Shown piece after piece: positions 1 through 6,104 of a DNA stretch of 9,726 nucleotides. A program made the translations under genes and the position numbers. The stretch spans positions 1-9,726 of the forward strand of contig PKYM01000296.1 of the NCBI GenBank assembly GCA_003132645.1, in the 5' to 3' direction. Under the pieces are notes generated by a model. That model worked only from the letters and a program-made list of their open reading frames with translations, was not told the origin of the DNA and did not search any database. Within the stretch, counting starts at the first letter, position 1, and the number at the start of each line of letters is the position of its first letter. This DNA comes from Actinomycetota bacterium. GTDB taxonomy: Bacteria; Actinomycetota; Thermoleophilia; UBA2241.

Positions 1-440
1 TCGATCAGGATGTTCTGCGACTTGATGTCGCGGTGCACGATGTGGGCGCCGTGGGCTACCTGGACGGCGGCCAGCAGCTCGAGCGTGACGCGCACCGCCT
101 CGCCCGGCGAGCAGCGACCCTCGCGGCGGATGCGGTCCTTCAGCGTCTCGCCCTCGACGTACTCCATGACGATGTAGTAGGTGCCGTCGACCGGGCCCCA
201 GTCGTAGATGTTGACGATGTTGGGGTGGCTGATGCTGGCGGCAGCCTGGGCCTCGCGGCGGAACCGTTCGACGAACTGGGCGTCGCCGGAGTAGCGCTTG
301 AGCAGCACCTTGACCGCCACCTGACGGCCCAGCGTGCCGTCTTCGGCGAGATAGACGTCGGCCATACCGCCCACGCCAAGGCGGCGCAGGACGCGGTAGC
401 GGCCGGCGATCACCTGTCCCTTGTCGAATCCGTCGGTCAC
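1..440 (-). CDS. pknB: Serine/threonine protein kinase PknB, N-terminal part (cut by window edge)
   Basis: Hanks-type kinase that phosphorylates cell-wall and division proteins; in actinobacteria it is a membrane protein with extracellular PASTA repeats. Only the first 146 codons are in the window, so the rest of the kinase domain, the membrane segment and any PASTA repeats are not seen. Visible motifs: glycine-rich loop GVGGMADVY (residues 22-30), ATP-binding lysine in VAVK (K44), the alpha-C glutamate in RREAQA (E63) and the catalytic loop HRDIKSQN (136-143), where Ser replaces the usual Pro. The GTG start is the only one available: an in-frame TAA lies seven codons upstream and no other start codon lies between. 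GAGGAG sits three bases before it, a rather short spacing. It is the last gene of the cluster in view, 51 bases after pbpA. The PknB name rests on position next to pbpA/rodA as well as sequence. Confidence 0.93.
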   Translation of the reverse strand, partial: MTDGFDKGQVIAGRYRVLRRLGVGGMADVYLAEDGTLGRQVAVKVLLKRYSGDAQFVERFRREAQAAASISHPNIVNIYDWGPVDGTYYIVMEYVEGETLKDRIRREGRCSPGEAVRVTLELLAAVQVAHGAHIVHRDIKSQNILI

Positions 441-484
441 AAGCTCCTCACCGTCACGTTACCACACTCCCTAAGTCGACTCCT

Positions 485-507
485 GCCCGGCTCACGGGAG
501 GCCGGGC
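485..507 (-). repeat. Inverted repeat (7-bp stem) spanning the pbpA stop codon
   Basis: GCCCGGC at 485-491 is the perfect reverse complement of GCCGGGC at 501-507, with a 9-base loop that contains the pbpA TGA. No run of T follows on the minus strand, so it is not a classical intrinsic terminator. It could protect the pbpA 3' end or reduce read-through into pknB. In such GC-rich DNA a stem of this size could also arise by chance. Confidence 0.4.
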
Positions 508-1922
508 TGCGCCAAGGCCGCCTTGATGACCTGGGCGGCGAGCGGCGCCGCCACGTCACCGCCCGTGAACAACGTGTTCTCGATGGTGACCGCCACGGCC
601 ACCTTGGGATCGTTGGCCGGGGCGAAGGCGATGAACCAGGCGACGTTGCTCGCGCCGCGCTGCGCGGTGCCGGTCTTGCCGGCCACCTGGATACCCGTCA
701 GCGCCGCCGCCGTGCCCGTTCCGGCGTTGACGACCTGCTGCATCATGACGTTCAGCGTCTGCGCCGTGGCGGGGCTCGTGGCGGTCGTCCAGAGGCTCGG
801 CGAAGCCTGCGAAAGGACGCCCCCGCGGCTGCTCGTGACGCGCTGCACGAGGTAGGGTTTCATGACTTGGCCGGCGTCGGCCACACCGGCCGCGACCAGC
901 GCCATCTGCAGCGGCGTGGCCAGTACGGACTCCTGGCCGACCGCCGCCCAGGCCACGTCGAGCGGGTTCATCGAGGCGCTGGTCGACAGGAGCTTCGCGC
1001 CGGCGTAGCGACCACTCGGATAGACCATGCCGAGAGGCAGCTCGAGCGGCGGCCTCTGGTAGAAGCCGTAGTGGCGCATCTGGTCGATCAGGGCCGCCTG
1101 ACCGATGAGCGTGCCGACCTTGGCGAAGGTGGTGTTGATGGAGTCGGTCAGCGCCTTGGTGAAGTCGTGGGCGCCGAAGATCTCGCCGTGATAGTTGGTC
1201 ACCTTGCCGCCGTAGATGTCGTAGACGCCGGTGTCGTTGAAGGGCGTCGTCGGGGTGACCTTACCGAGGTTGAGAGCGGCGGTGGCGGTCACCACCTTGA
1301 ACGACGAGCCGGGTGGGTAGAGACCCTGGGTCACGCGCGACAGCAGCGGCGCGTCGGGGTTCTTGATGAGGGCCGGGAAGCTCAGGTCGATGCGCGCCGG
1401 ATCGTAGCTCGGCGTTGAGGCGGCGGCGATGATCGCGCCGGTGGTCGGGTCGAGAGCGACGATGGCGCCGATCTGGCTGCCAAGGGCGCTCTGGGCCACC
1501 TTCTGTACGGCCGGCACGATGGTCAGCCTGACGTTCGCCCCGGGAGTGTGACGGCCGAGCAGCCGGTCGATGAGGCCCTGGGTGCCGGCGGCGCTGCCGC
1601 TCAGGTAGCCGTTCAGCGAGGCTTCGATGCCGGACTGGCCGTAGCGCGCGCTGTCGTAACCCACGATCTGGGGCGCGAGCGGCCCCTGGGGATAGGTACG
1701 GTAGTAGAAACCCGAGCGCTTTGCGTCGCCGGCGATGGTCGAGCCGTCGAAGCCCTGAATGAGCCCGCGCTTGACGCGCAGCTGCTGGGCTATGACGCGG
1801 TGGTTCTGGGGCGCGCGGCGCAGGCTCCCGGCGTGGATCACCTGGATCCAGACGACGTTGACCATGAGCGCGACCATGAGGACCACCCCGACGATAAAGA
1901 CGCGACTGATGGCGCGATCCAC
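492..1922 (-). CDS. pbpA: Class B penicillin-binding protein PbpA (peptidoglycan D,D-transpeptidase)
   Basis: Cross-links peptidoglycan stem peptides on the outer face of the membrane and works with the SEDS polymerase encoded just upstream. The 476-residue length is typical for actinobacterial PbpA. A single membrane anchor lies near residues 8-30, followed by a small N-terminal pedestal region (LIQGFDGSTIA, then GQSGIEASLNGYLSG) and the transpeptidase domain from about residue 150. All three active-site motifs are present: SSFK with nucleophile S206 and K209, SIN at 261-263, and KTG at 416-418 in AGKTGTAQ. The GTG start follows the rodA stop by 9 bases and has a strong ribosome site (GGGAGGGG) just before it. 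Translation is probably coupled to rodA. The family is recognised from motifs and operon position; I see no defect in the frame. Confidence 0.95.
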   Translation of the reverse strand: MDRAISRVFIVGVVLMVALMVNVVWIQVIHAGSLRRAPQNHRVIAQQLRVKRGLIQGFDGSTIAGDAKRSGFYYRTYPQGPLAPQIVGYDSARYGQSGIEASLNGYLSGSAAGTQGLIDRLLGRHTPGANVRLTIVPAVQKVAQSALGSQIGAIVALDPTTGAIIAAASTPSYDPARIDLSFPALIKNPDAPLLSRVTQGLYPPGSSFKVVTATAALNLGKVTPTTPFNDTGVYDIYGGKVTNYHGEIFGAHDFTKALTDSINTTFAKVGTLIGQAALIDQMRHYGFYQRPPLELPLGMVYPSGRYAGAKLLSTSASMNPLDVAWAAVGQESVLATPLQMALVAAGVADAGQVMKPYLVQRVTSSRGGVLSQASPSLWTTATSPATAQTLNVMMQQVVNAGTGTAAALTGIQVAGKTGTAQRGASNVAWFIAFAPANDPKVAVAVTIENTLFTGGDVAAPLAAQVIKAALAQPGLP

Positions 1923-1931
1923 CGCCCCTCC

Positions 1932-3251
1932 CTACACCAGCTCCGCGAGGCGGAGCCGCTCGGTGACACTGCCCGCCTCGACCACCATGCTGCGATGCGA
2001 GACCATGAGCAGCAGCGCCACGAGCACCAGATTGGCGGTAAGCGAGCTGCCGCCGTAGCTCACGAACGGCAGCGTGATGCCGGTCAGCGGGATGAGGCGG
2101 GTGACGCCGCCGATGATGATGAAGCTCTGCAGACCGAACACGGTCGAAAGCCCCGCCGCCAGCAGCTTGGAAAAGCCGTCAGAGGCGTGCAGGGCGATGT
2201 GAAAGCCGCGCCAGGCGAACAGCAGGTAGAGCACGATCAGGCCGATGGCGCCGGCGAGGCCGAGCTCGTTGGCCACGGCGCTGAAGATGAAGTCGGTCTG
2301 CAAGTCGGGGACGGTCGGAGCGTGGTTTGCGTAGAGCAGGTAGCCGCGCCCGAAACCGGCCCCGATCACGCCGCCGTCGGCCATGGCGAACAGCGATTGC
2401 AGGAGCTGGTAACCGCTCCCCGAAGCCGTCTTCCAGGGGTCGAGCCAGATGGCGAACCGTTCGTGCACGTGCGAGACCATCTGCGCGCCGCCGGCGCCGA
2501 CCACGAACAGGGCGGCGCCCGTGACCACGTAGGCGATCCGCGCGGTCGCCATGTAGGTCATGGCGATGAAGGTCGTGAGGAACAGCAACGACATGCCGAA
2601 GTCCTTCATGACGACGAGCATGAGCAGCGACAACACCCACATCACAAGCAGAGGGCCGAAGTACTTGAGGGGCGGCACGTGCAGGCCGAGCAGCCGTGAC
2701 GTGGGCACCGAGAGCATCTCCTTGTTCTGATTCAGGTAGCCGGCCAGAAAGACGACCACGGCGAGCTTGGCGAACTCCGACGGCTGGATCGAAAAGCCGG
2801 CCACGCGGATCCACAGCCGGGCGCCGTTGACGTTGGTGCCGACGACGAAGGTGAGCGCCAGCAGGACCAGGCCGACCGCCCCGATGAGATAGCGGTAGGT
2901 CTCGAGTCGGCGGTCGTCGCGCACGACGAGCACGGTCGCCACGAAGAGCGCCACGCCGATCGCCAGCCATTCGCCCTGCTTGAGGGCGAGCGCCGGAGCG
3001 ATGCGGTAGATCTCGGTGAGTCCGATCGAGCTGAGCAGGGCCGCGAGCGGCACCAGATAGGGGTCGGCCTGCGGCAGATAGCGGCGCTCGGTCAGATGGA
3101 TGACCAGAAACAGGACCGCGAAGATCAGGCCCGTGACGATCGAATCGCGACTGATCTCGTGGAAGCGTGCTGCGTAGACCGACACGTAGGCGATCGTGGC
3201 CGCCACGCCCACCAGAGCCAGCAGCCAGGCCTCGGCGTTGCGGCGGCTCAC
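1932..3251 (-). CDS. rodA: SEDS-family peptidoglycan glycosyltransferase RodA/FtsW
   Basis: Integral membrane enzyme that polymerises lipid II into glycan strands, paired with a class B PBP (here PbpA, next gene). The 439-residue protein is strongly hydrophobic, with an estimated ten or more membrane segments. Family signatures: NGARLWI with IQPSEFAKL (residues 142-163), DPWKTASGSGYQLLQS (271-286), and TGITLPFVSYGGSS (390-403). Asp320 in LQTDFIF aligns with the essential Asp262 of E. coli RodA (HTDF motif), so the enzyme looks active. The GTG start overlaps the pstP stop in a GTGA arrangement (4 bases shared), which implies translational coupling. RodA rather than FtsW is chosen because of the pstP-rodA-pbpA-pknB order; sequence alone does not separate the two well. 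Confidence 0.95.
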   Translation of the reverse strand: MSRRNAEAWLLALVGVAATIAYVSVYAARFHEISRDSIVTGLIFAVLFLVIHLTERRYLPQADPYLVPLAALLSSIGLTEIYRIAPALALKQGEWLAIGVALFVATVLVVRDDRRLETYRYLIGAVGLVLLALTFVVGTNVNGARLWIRVAGFSIQPSEFAKLAVVVFLAGYLNQNKEMLSVPTSRLLGLHVPPLKYFGPLLVMWVLSLLMLVVMKDFGMSLLFLTTFIAMTYMATARIAYVVTGAALFVVGAGGAQMVSHVHERFAIWLDPWKTASGSGYQLLQSLFAMADGGVIGAGFGRGYLLYANHAPTVPDLQTDFIFSAVANELGLAGAIGLIVLYLLFAWRGFHIALHASDGFSKLLAAGLSTVFGLQSFIIIGGVTRLIPLTGITLPFVSYGGSSLTANLVLVALLLMVSHRSMVVEAGSVTERLRLAELV

Positions 3252-4585
3252 GGCACGCCTTGCGCCTGGCGCGCCAGGGCGAGCGCCGCCGGCTTGCGAT
3301 GCAGGTCGTGGCGTTCGACACGCGCTCGCACGCTGGGCGCGACGACGGCGAGAGGCGTCGTGGTCTCCAGGTAGAGGCCATACAGCCGCAGCCCGCCGAC
3401 CTGCCAGGGCAGGCCGTGGTAGACGCTCACCATGCCGTCGTGGTCACCGACGAAGTAGACCGTGTTGCCGGCCGCGCCAGCCGAGACACAGACCAGCAGG
3501 AGCAAGCTCGCGGCGACGATGACCCACAGCCGGCGCCGGCGACGCCGCGGCGTCGCGGCCGTGATTGCGGGCAGGACGGTGCCCGGCGCTCCGGGCTTCG
3601 CCGGCCCAGCGGGGGCCAGCCCGGCCTCGTCGGCGTCGTCGGCGTCAGCGGCGTCAGCGGGAGAAGGCGTGTCAGAGGCGCGATCGGCGTCGGCGTCGGA
3701 CCGTGCGCCCGAGGCGTCATCGTCGGCAGCCGGCAGGGGCCTGGTCGCGGCTTCGCCGACCGCGGGCAGCACGCCGGTCGCGGCTTCGTCGACCATCGGC
3801 AGAACGCTCGTCGCGGTCTCATCGACCGTGAACAGCACGCCGGTCGCGGCTTCGGCGTCGGCCGCCTCGGGCGCGCCGGCGGCGGCCTCGTCGAAGCGCA
3901 GCACGACGACTGTGATGTTGTCGTGGCCGCCTTCGTTTTTGGCCTCGCGCACGAGCTGGCGGGCGATCCGCACGGGGTCGTCGACCGCCGCCAGGACGGC
4001 GGCGATGGTGGTCTCGGGAACCATCGAGTAGAGGCCGTCGCTGCACAGCAGGACGGTGTCGCCGGCCAGCAGCTCGAGCGCGCCTTCGTCGACCTCGACG
4101 TGCGGCTCCGTGCCCAGGGCGCGGCTCAGGATGCTGCGCTGCGGGTGGCTCAGGGCCGCCTCGCGGGTGAGATGTCCCTCGCGCAGCATCTCGCCGACCA
4201 GCGAATGATCGTCGGTCACCTGTTCGAGCGTCGCGTCGCGCCACAGGTACAGGCGGCTGTCACCGACGTGGGCGAACTCGAGCCGGTCGTCGCGCAGCAC
4301 GACGACGGTCAGCGTGGTGCCCATGCCGGCATGAGCCCGGTCGGCCCGCGAAAGCTGGTAGACGCGCTCGTTGGCGGCCAGCGCGGCGTCGTGCAGCACA
4401 GCGCCGGCGGCCACCGTCTCGACGAGCGTCTCGAGAGCAAGGTGCGAGGCCACCTCGCCGGCCCGCGCCCCACCCATGCCGTCGGCCACCGCGAACAGCG
4501 GCGGCTCGGCGATGAAGGCGTCTTCGTTGGTCGACCGGTGCAGGCCGATATCGGTCAGCGCCGCATGTCGAGCGACAAGGGTCAC
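3248..4585 (-). CDS. pstP: PP2C-family serine/threonine protein phosphatase PstP
   Basis: Mn/Mg-dependent phosphatase that reverses phosphorylation by the kinases of this cluster. The cytoplasmic PP2C domain spans residues 1-232, with metal-binding elements RSTNED (N20-D22), ADGMGG (D35), VGDS (107-110), CSDGL (D183) and the terminal GGHDN (D222). A long low-complexity linker (about 235-345) includes an 11-residue tandem repeat, then a DA-rich acidic stretch, then an RRRRRR stop-transfer run. A membrane segment follows at about 353-378, and a small extracellular tail of about 65 residues. This matches the known PstP layout, except that at 445 residues it has a long repeat-bearing linker. The GTG start lies 7 bases after fhaB, preceded by GAGGAG at a slightly long spacing. 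Its stop overlaps the rodA start. Confidence 0.95.
   Translation of the reverse strand: MTLVARHAALTDIGLHRSTNEDAFIAEPPLFAVADGMGGARAGEVASHLALETLVETVAAGAVLHDAALAANERVYQLSRADRAHAGMGTTLTVVVLRDDRLEFAHVGDSRLYLWRDATLEQVTDDHSLVGEMLREGHLTREAALSHPQRSILSRALGTEPHVEVDEGALELLAGDTVLLCSDGLYSMVPETTIAAVLAAVDDPVRIARQLVREAKNEGGHDNITVVVLRFDEAAAGAPEAADAEAATGVLFTVDETATSVLPMVDEAATGVLPAVGEAATRPLPAADDDASGARSDADADRASDTPSPADAADADDADEAGLAPAGPAKPGAPGTVLPAITAATPRRRRRRLWVIVAASLLLLVCVSAGAAGNTVYFVGDHDGMVSVYHGLPWQVGGLRLYGLYLETTTPLAVVAPSVRARVERHDLHRKPAALALARQAQGVP
3741..3857 (-). repeat. 33-bp tandem repeat inside pstP (three copies plus part of a fourth)
   Basis: On the plus strand, similar units begin at 3741, 3774, 3807 and 3840, exactly 33 bases apart, each starting close to CCGGTCGCGGCTTCG. 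They encode imperfect 11-residue units such as ATGVLPAVGE(A) at about residues 243-282 of PstP, between the phosphatase domain and the membrane segment. The unit is a multiple of three, so copy changes keep the frame and would only change linker length. Confidence 0.85.
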
Positions 4586-4592
4586 GCGACGA

Positions 4593-5171
4593 TCACTCCT
4601 CGTAGCGGAAGATCGTCTCGCCGATGCGCACCTCGGTGTCGAGCAGGAGCTGTGCCTCGACCACCTCGCGTCCGTTCACGAAGGTGCCGTTGGTGCTGCC
4701 CAGGTCTTCGACGAAGTGGAGCTGGCCGCGCGGCACGACGCGGGCATGGGTCTGTGACACGAAGGGATCGTCGAGCACCAGGTCGCTCGTCGGCGAGCGG
4801 CCGATCATGATCCAACCCTCGAGCCTGACCTCGGTGCCGGCCGCCAGGACCGGGCTGGCCTCGACCACGAGCCGCGGGTCGATGTGAGCCATAAGGTCGA
4901 GCGACTCGCCCGGCATGGTGCGATCGACGTGGCGCTGCTCGCGGCGTTTGCGGCGCTCGGCCGGCGTTGCTTCGGGGACGTTGGGGACCACCGCTACGAC
5001 GGGCTCGGACGGCGCGGGCACGGGCGGCGGCGACGCCTTGCGCGGCGCGGGTGCCGGATGCTCGACGGGACCGGAGACGTCGCGCACGGTACGACGCACG
5101 ACGAAGGCCACGAAAGCGAACAGCAAGACCAGGAAGGCGATCTTGAGGACCAGAAGGATGACGTCTAGCAC
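4593..5171 (-). CDS. fhaB: FHA-domain membrane protein FhaB
   Basis: Membrane-anchored phosphothreonine reader that in actinobacteria recruits phosphorylated partners to the sites of wall synthesis. The 192-residue product has an N-terminal membrane segment (residues 4-24, LDVILLVLKIAFLVLL), a Pro/Ala-rich cytoplasmic linker (33-70), a basic patch (RRKRREQR), and an FHA domain at about 101-192. The FHA signature is complete: GRS (124-126), SQTH (139-142) and GSTNG (158-162). The GTG start at 5171 gives the membrane segment at the extreme N-terminus and has AAAGG just upstream; the open frame extends further only by running antiparallel through fhaA in another frame. Start and fhaA stop overlap by 7 bases, and pstP begins 7 bases after its stop. 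It is somewhat longer than the roughly 155 residues I recall for mycobacterial FhaB, mainly in the linker. Confidence 0.93.
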   Translation of the reverse strand: MLDVILLVLKIAFLVLLFAFVAFVVRRTVRDVSGPVEHPAPAPRKASPPPVPAPSEPVVAVVPNVPEATPAERRKRREQRHVDRTMPGESLDLMAHIDPRLVVEASPVLAAGTEVRLEGWIMIGRSPTSDLVLDDPFVSQTHARVVPRGQLHFVEDLGSTNGTFVNGREVVEAQLLLDTEVRIGETIFRYEE

Positions 5172-5953
5172 GGCTGCCTTTCGAAGCGCAGGGCCGTAGT
5201 GCCGAGCTGCACCTGATCGCCGTCGGCGAGCGCGGCGCGTTTCACCTCCTGCCCGTTCACCGTAAGACCATTGGTCGAGCCGAGGTCGACCAGGACGTAG
5301 CCGTCGCCCTCGCGCCGCACCTCGGCGTGGCGGCGCGACACGTTCGGGTCGTTGATGACGACGTCGCACTGGCGGCTGCGGCCGAGCACCGTCGCCGGCG
5401 CCTCGAGCCGGTAGACACGCTCGCCCCGTACGAGCACACCGCACAGGCGGGTGGGCGCCCCGAGTGGGACGCCGGCGGCCGGCGGCGGCTGAAAGACGAT
5501 CGTCTGCGAGAGGCCCATCGGAGGCTTGACGACCATGCCGGTGGGCGGGGACACCACGGCGGCGGCCGGCTCTTGAGGGGCCGCCTGGGCGCTCATGCGC
5601 GTGGCGATGCCGAACTCGCCGAGGGCGAGATCGGCGTCTGACTGCAGCGTGATCTTCGGGGTGGCGACCAGGGTCCAGCTCTCGCGGTTGGCGTACGCCA
5701 CGAGGTAGCTCGCCAGATCTTCGACGAGCGGACCCTCGAAGGAGCTCAACTGTTCATAGTCGCCCGGCGAGAGGTAGACCTCGTACTCGTTGGGCACGTA
5801 GATGCGCGACACGCTGACCGTCTTGTGGTCGCTCATCTCCTTGGCCAGCTTGTGGGCCAGCTCGACCGGCTGCACGCTGGATTTGAAGGCACGGCCGAAG
5901 ATCCCCTCGACCATCTTCTCCATGTGTTTCTCGATCGACTTGAGTACGTTCAA
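5165..5953 (-). CDS. fhaA: FhaA: DUF3662 domain plus C-terminal FHA domain
   Basis: Cytoplasmic adaptor that binds phosphothreonine partners; in mycobacteria FhaA binds the phosphorylated pseudokinase domain of MviN/MurJ and affects wall synthesis. With the TTG start proposed here it has 262 residues: a DUF3662 (FhaA N-terminal) domain at about 1-115 (SIEKHMEKMVEGIFGRAF, then the conserved VPNEYEVYLSP), a Pro-rich linker (about 120-170), and an FHA domain at about 175-258 with GRSR (191-194), SRRH (206-209) and GSTNG (225-229). A longer reading from ATG at 5977 adds eight residues, but a perfect AAGGAG lies inside that extension six bases before the TTG, so TTG is favoured. The linker is much shorter than in M. 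tuberculosis FhaA (about 527 residues as I recall). It overlaps fhaB by 7 bases. Confidence 0.93.
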   Translation of the reverse strand: MNVLKSIEKHMEKMVEGIFGRAFKSSVQPVELAHKLAKEMSDHKTVSVSRIYVPNEYEVYLSPGDYEQLSSFEGPLVEDLASYLVAYANRESWTLVATPKITLQSDADLALGEFGIATRMSAQAAPQEPAAAVVSPPTGMVVKPPMGLSQTIVFQPPPAAGVPLGAPTRLCGVLVRGERVYRLEAPATVLGRSRQCDVVINDPNVSRRHAEVRREGDGYVLVDLGSTNGLTVNGQEVKRAALADGDQVQLGTTALRFERQPC

Positions 5954-5959
5954 CGACGG

Positions 5960-5965
5960 CTCCTT
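5960..5965 (-). promoter_or_regulatory. Ribosome binding site that fixes the TTG start of fhaA
   Basis: AAGGAG on the minus strand lies six bases before TTG at 5953. The alternative ATG at 5977 would place this site within the coding sequence and has no comparable site ahead of it. The conserved family N-terminus (NVLKSIE) also begins at the TTG. Confidence 0.75.
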
Positions 5966-6001
5966 GCGCGGCCGCATCCGGCGCGACCGGCGCGACGCAA
6001 A

Positions 6002-6010
6002 AGACTACCA
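6002..6010 (-). promoter_or_regulatory. Putative extended -10 promoter element for the fhaA operon
   Basis: The minus strand reads TGGTAGTCT, an extended -10 (TGn plus TAnnnT), about 50 bases before the fhaA start. It lies in the only sizeable gap of the kinase-to-pbpA run and resembles the tRNA promoter at 7891-7899 (TGTGGTA...GTCTT in both). No good -35 hexamer is visible at 17-18 bases, so the call rests on the -10 and the resemblance. Confidence 0.4.
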
Positions 6011-6041
6011 CACGTTCCTGCCGGGCGGACGCTCGCCGCAG

Positions 6042-6089
6042 GCTTCCGGCGTGCTCGCCTGCGGGCACTCTTGCCGGCGCCGCCGAAGC
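6042..6089 (-). repeat. Imperfect inverted repeat between the membrane kinase and fhaA
   Basis: GCTTCCGGCG at 6042-6051 and CGCCGAAGC at 6081-6089 can pair as a nine-base-pair stem with one bulged base, enclosing about 29 bases. It begins about 15 bases after the kinase stop. A separate palindrome, CTCCCGGGAG, sits at 6091-6100. No T-run follows, so it is not a textbook terminator. It might reduce read-through into fhaA or protect the kinase 3' end. High GC content makes chance pairing possible. Confidence 0.35.
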
Positions 6090-6104
6090 CCTCCCGGGAG
6101 CGCC

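Noticed and set aside
136..143. PknB as a pseudokinase because of HRDIKSQN
   Set aside because: The numbers here are protein residues, not bases. Only the Pro after Lys is replaced by Ser; the catalytic Asp, Lys and Asn are intact, so activity is expected.
140..379. 79-codon minus-strand open frame inside pknB
   Set aside because: Wrong frame of pknB: the frame beginning at 440 contains the glycine loop, catalytic lysine and HRD loop, whereas this one gives a Ser/Thr/Arg-rich nonsense product.
33..1418. Long open frame (461 codons) on the plus strand opposite pknB/pbpA
   Set aside because: It lies antisense to pbpA with its three active-site motifs and to the pknB start, its product is low-complexity Arg/Gly/His/Val-rich without domains, and no ribosome site was found. 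It is typical of opposite-strand frames in GC-rich DNA.
3741..3857. CRISPR-like array
   Set aside because: Units are contiguous with no unique spacers and lie in frame within pstP; it is a coding tandem repeat.
3167..4810. 547-codon plus-strand open frame opposite pstP/fhaB
   Set aside because: Antisense to PP2C and FHA coding sequence; its apparent 11-residue repeat is only the 33-bp pstP repeat read on the other strand.
5172..5444. N-terminal extension of fhaB to 5444
   Set aside because: It would run entirely inside fhaA in another frame, and the Arg-rich extension has no domain. The membrane segment and ribosome site both favour GTG at 5171.
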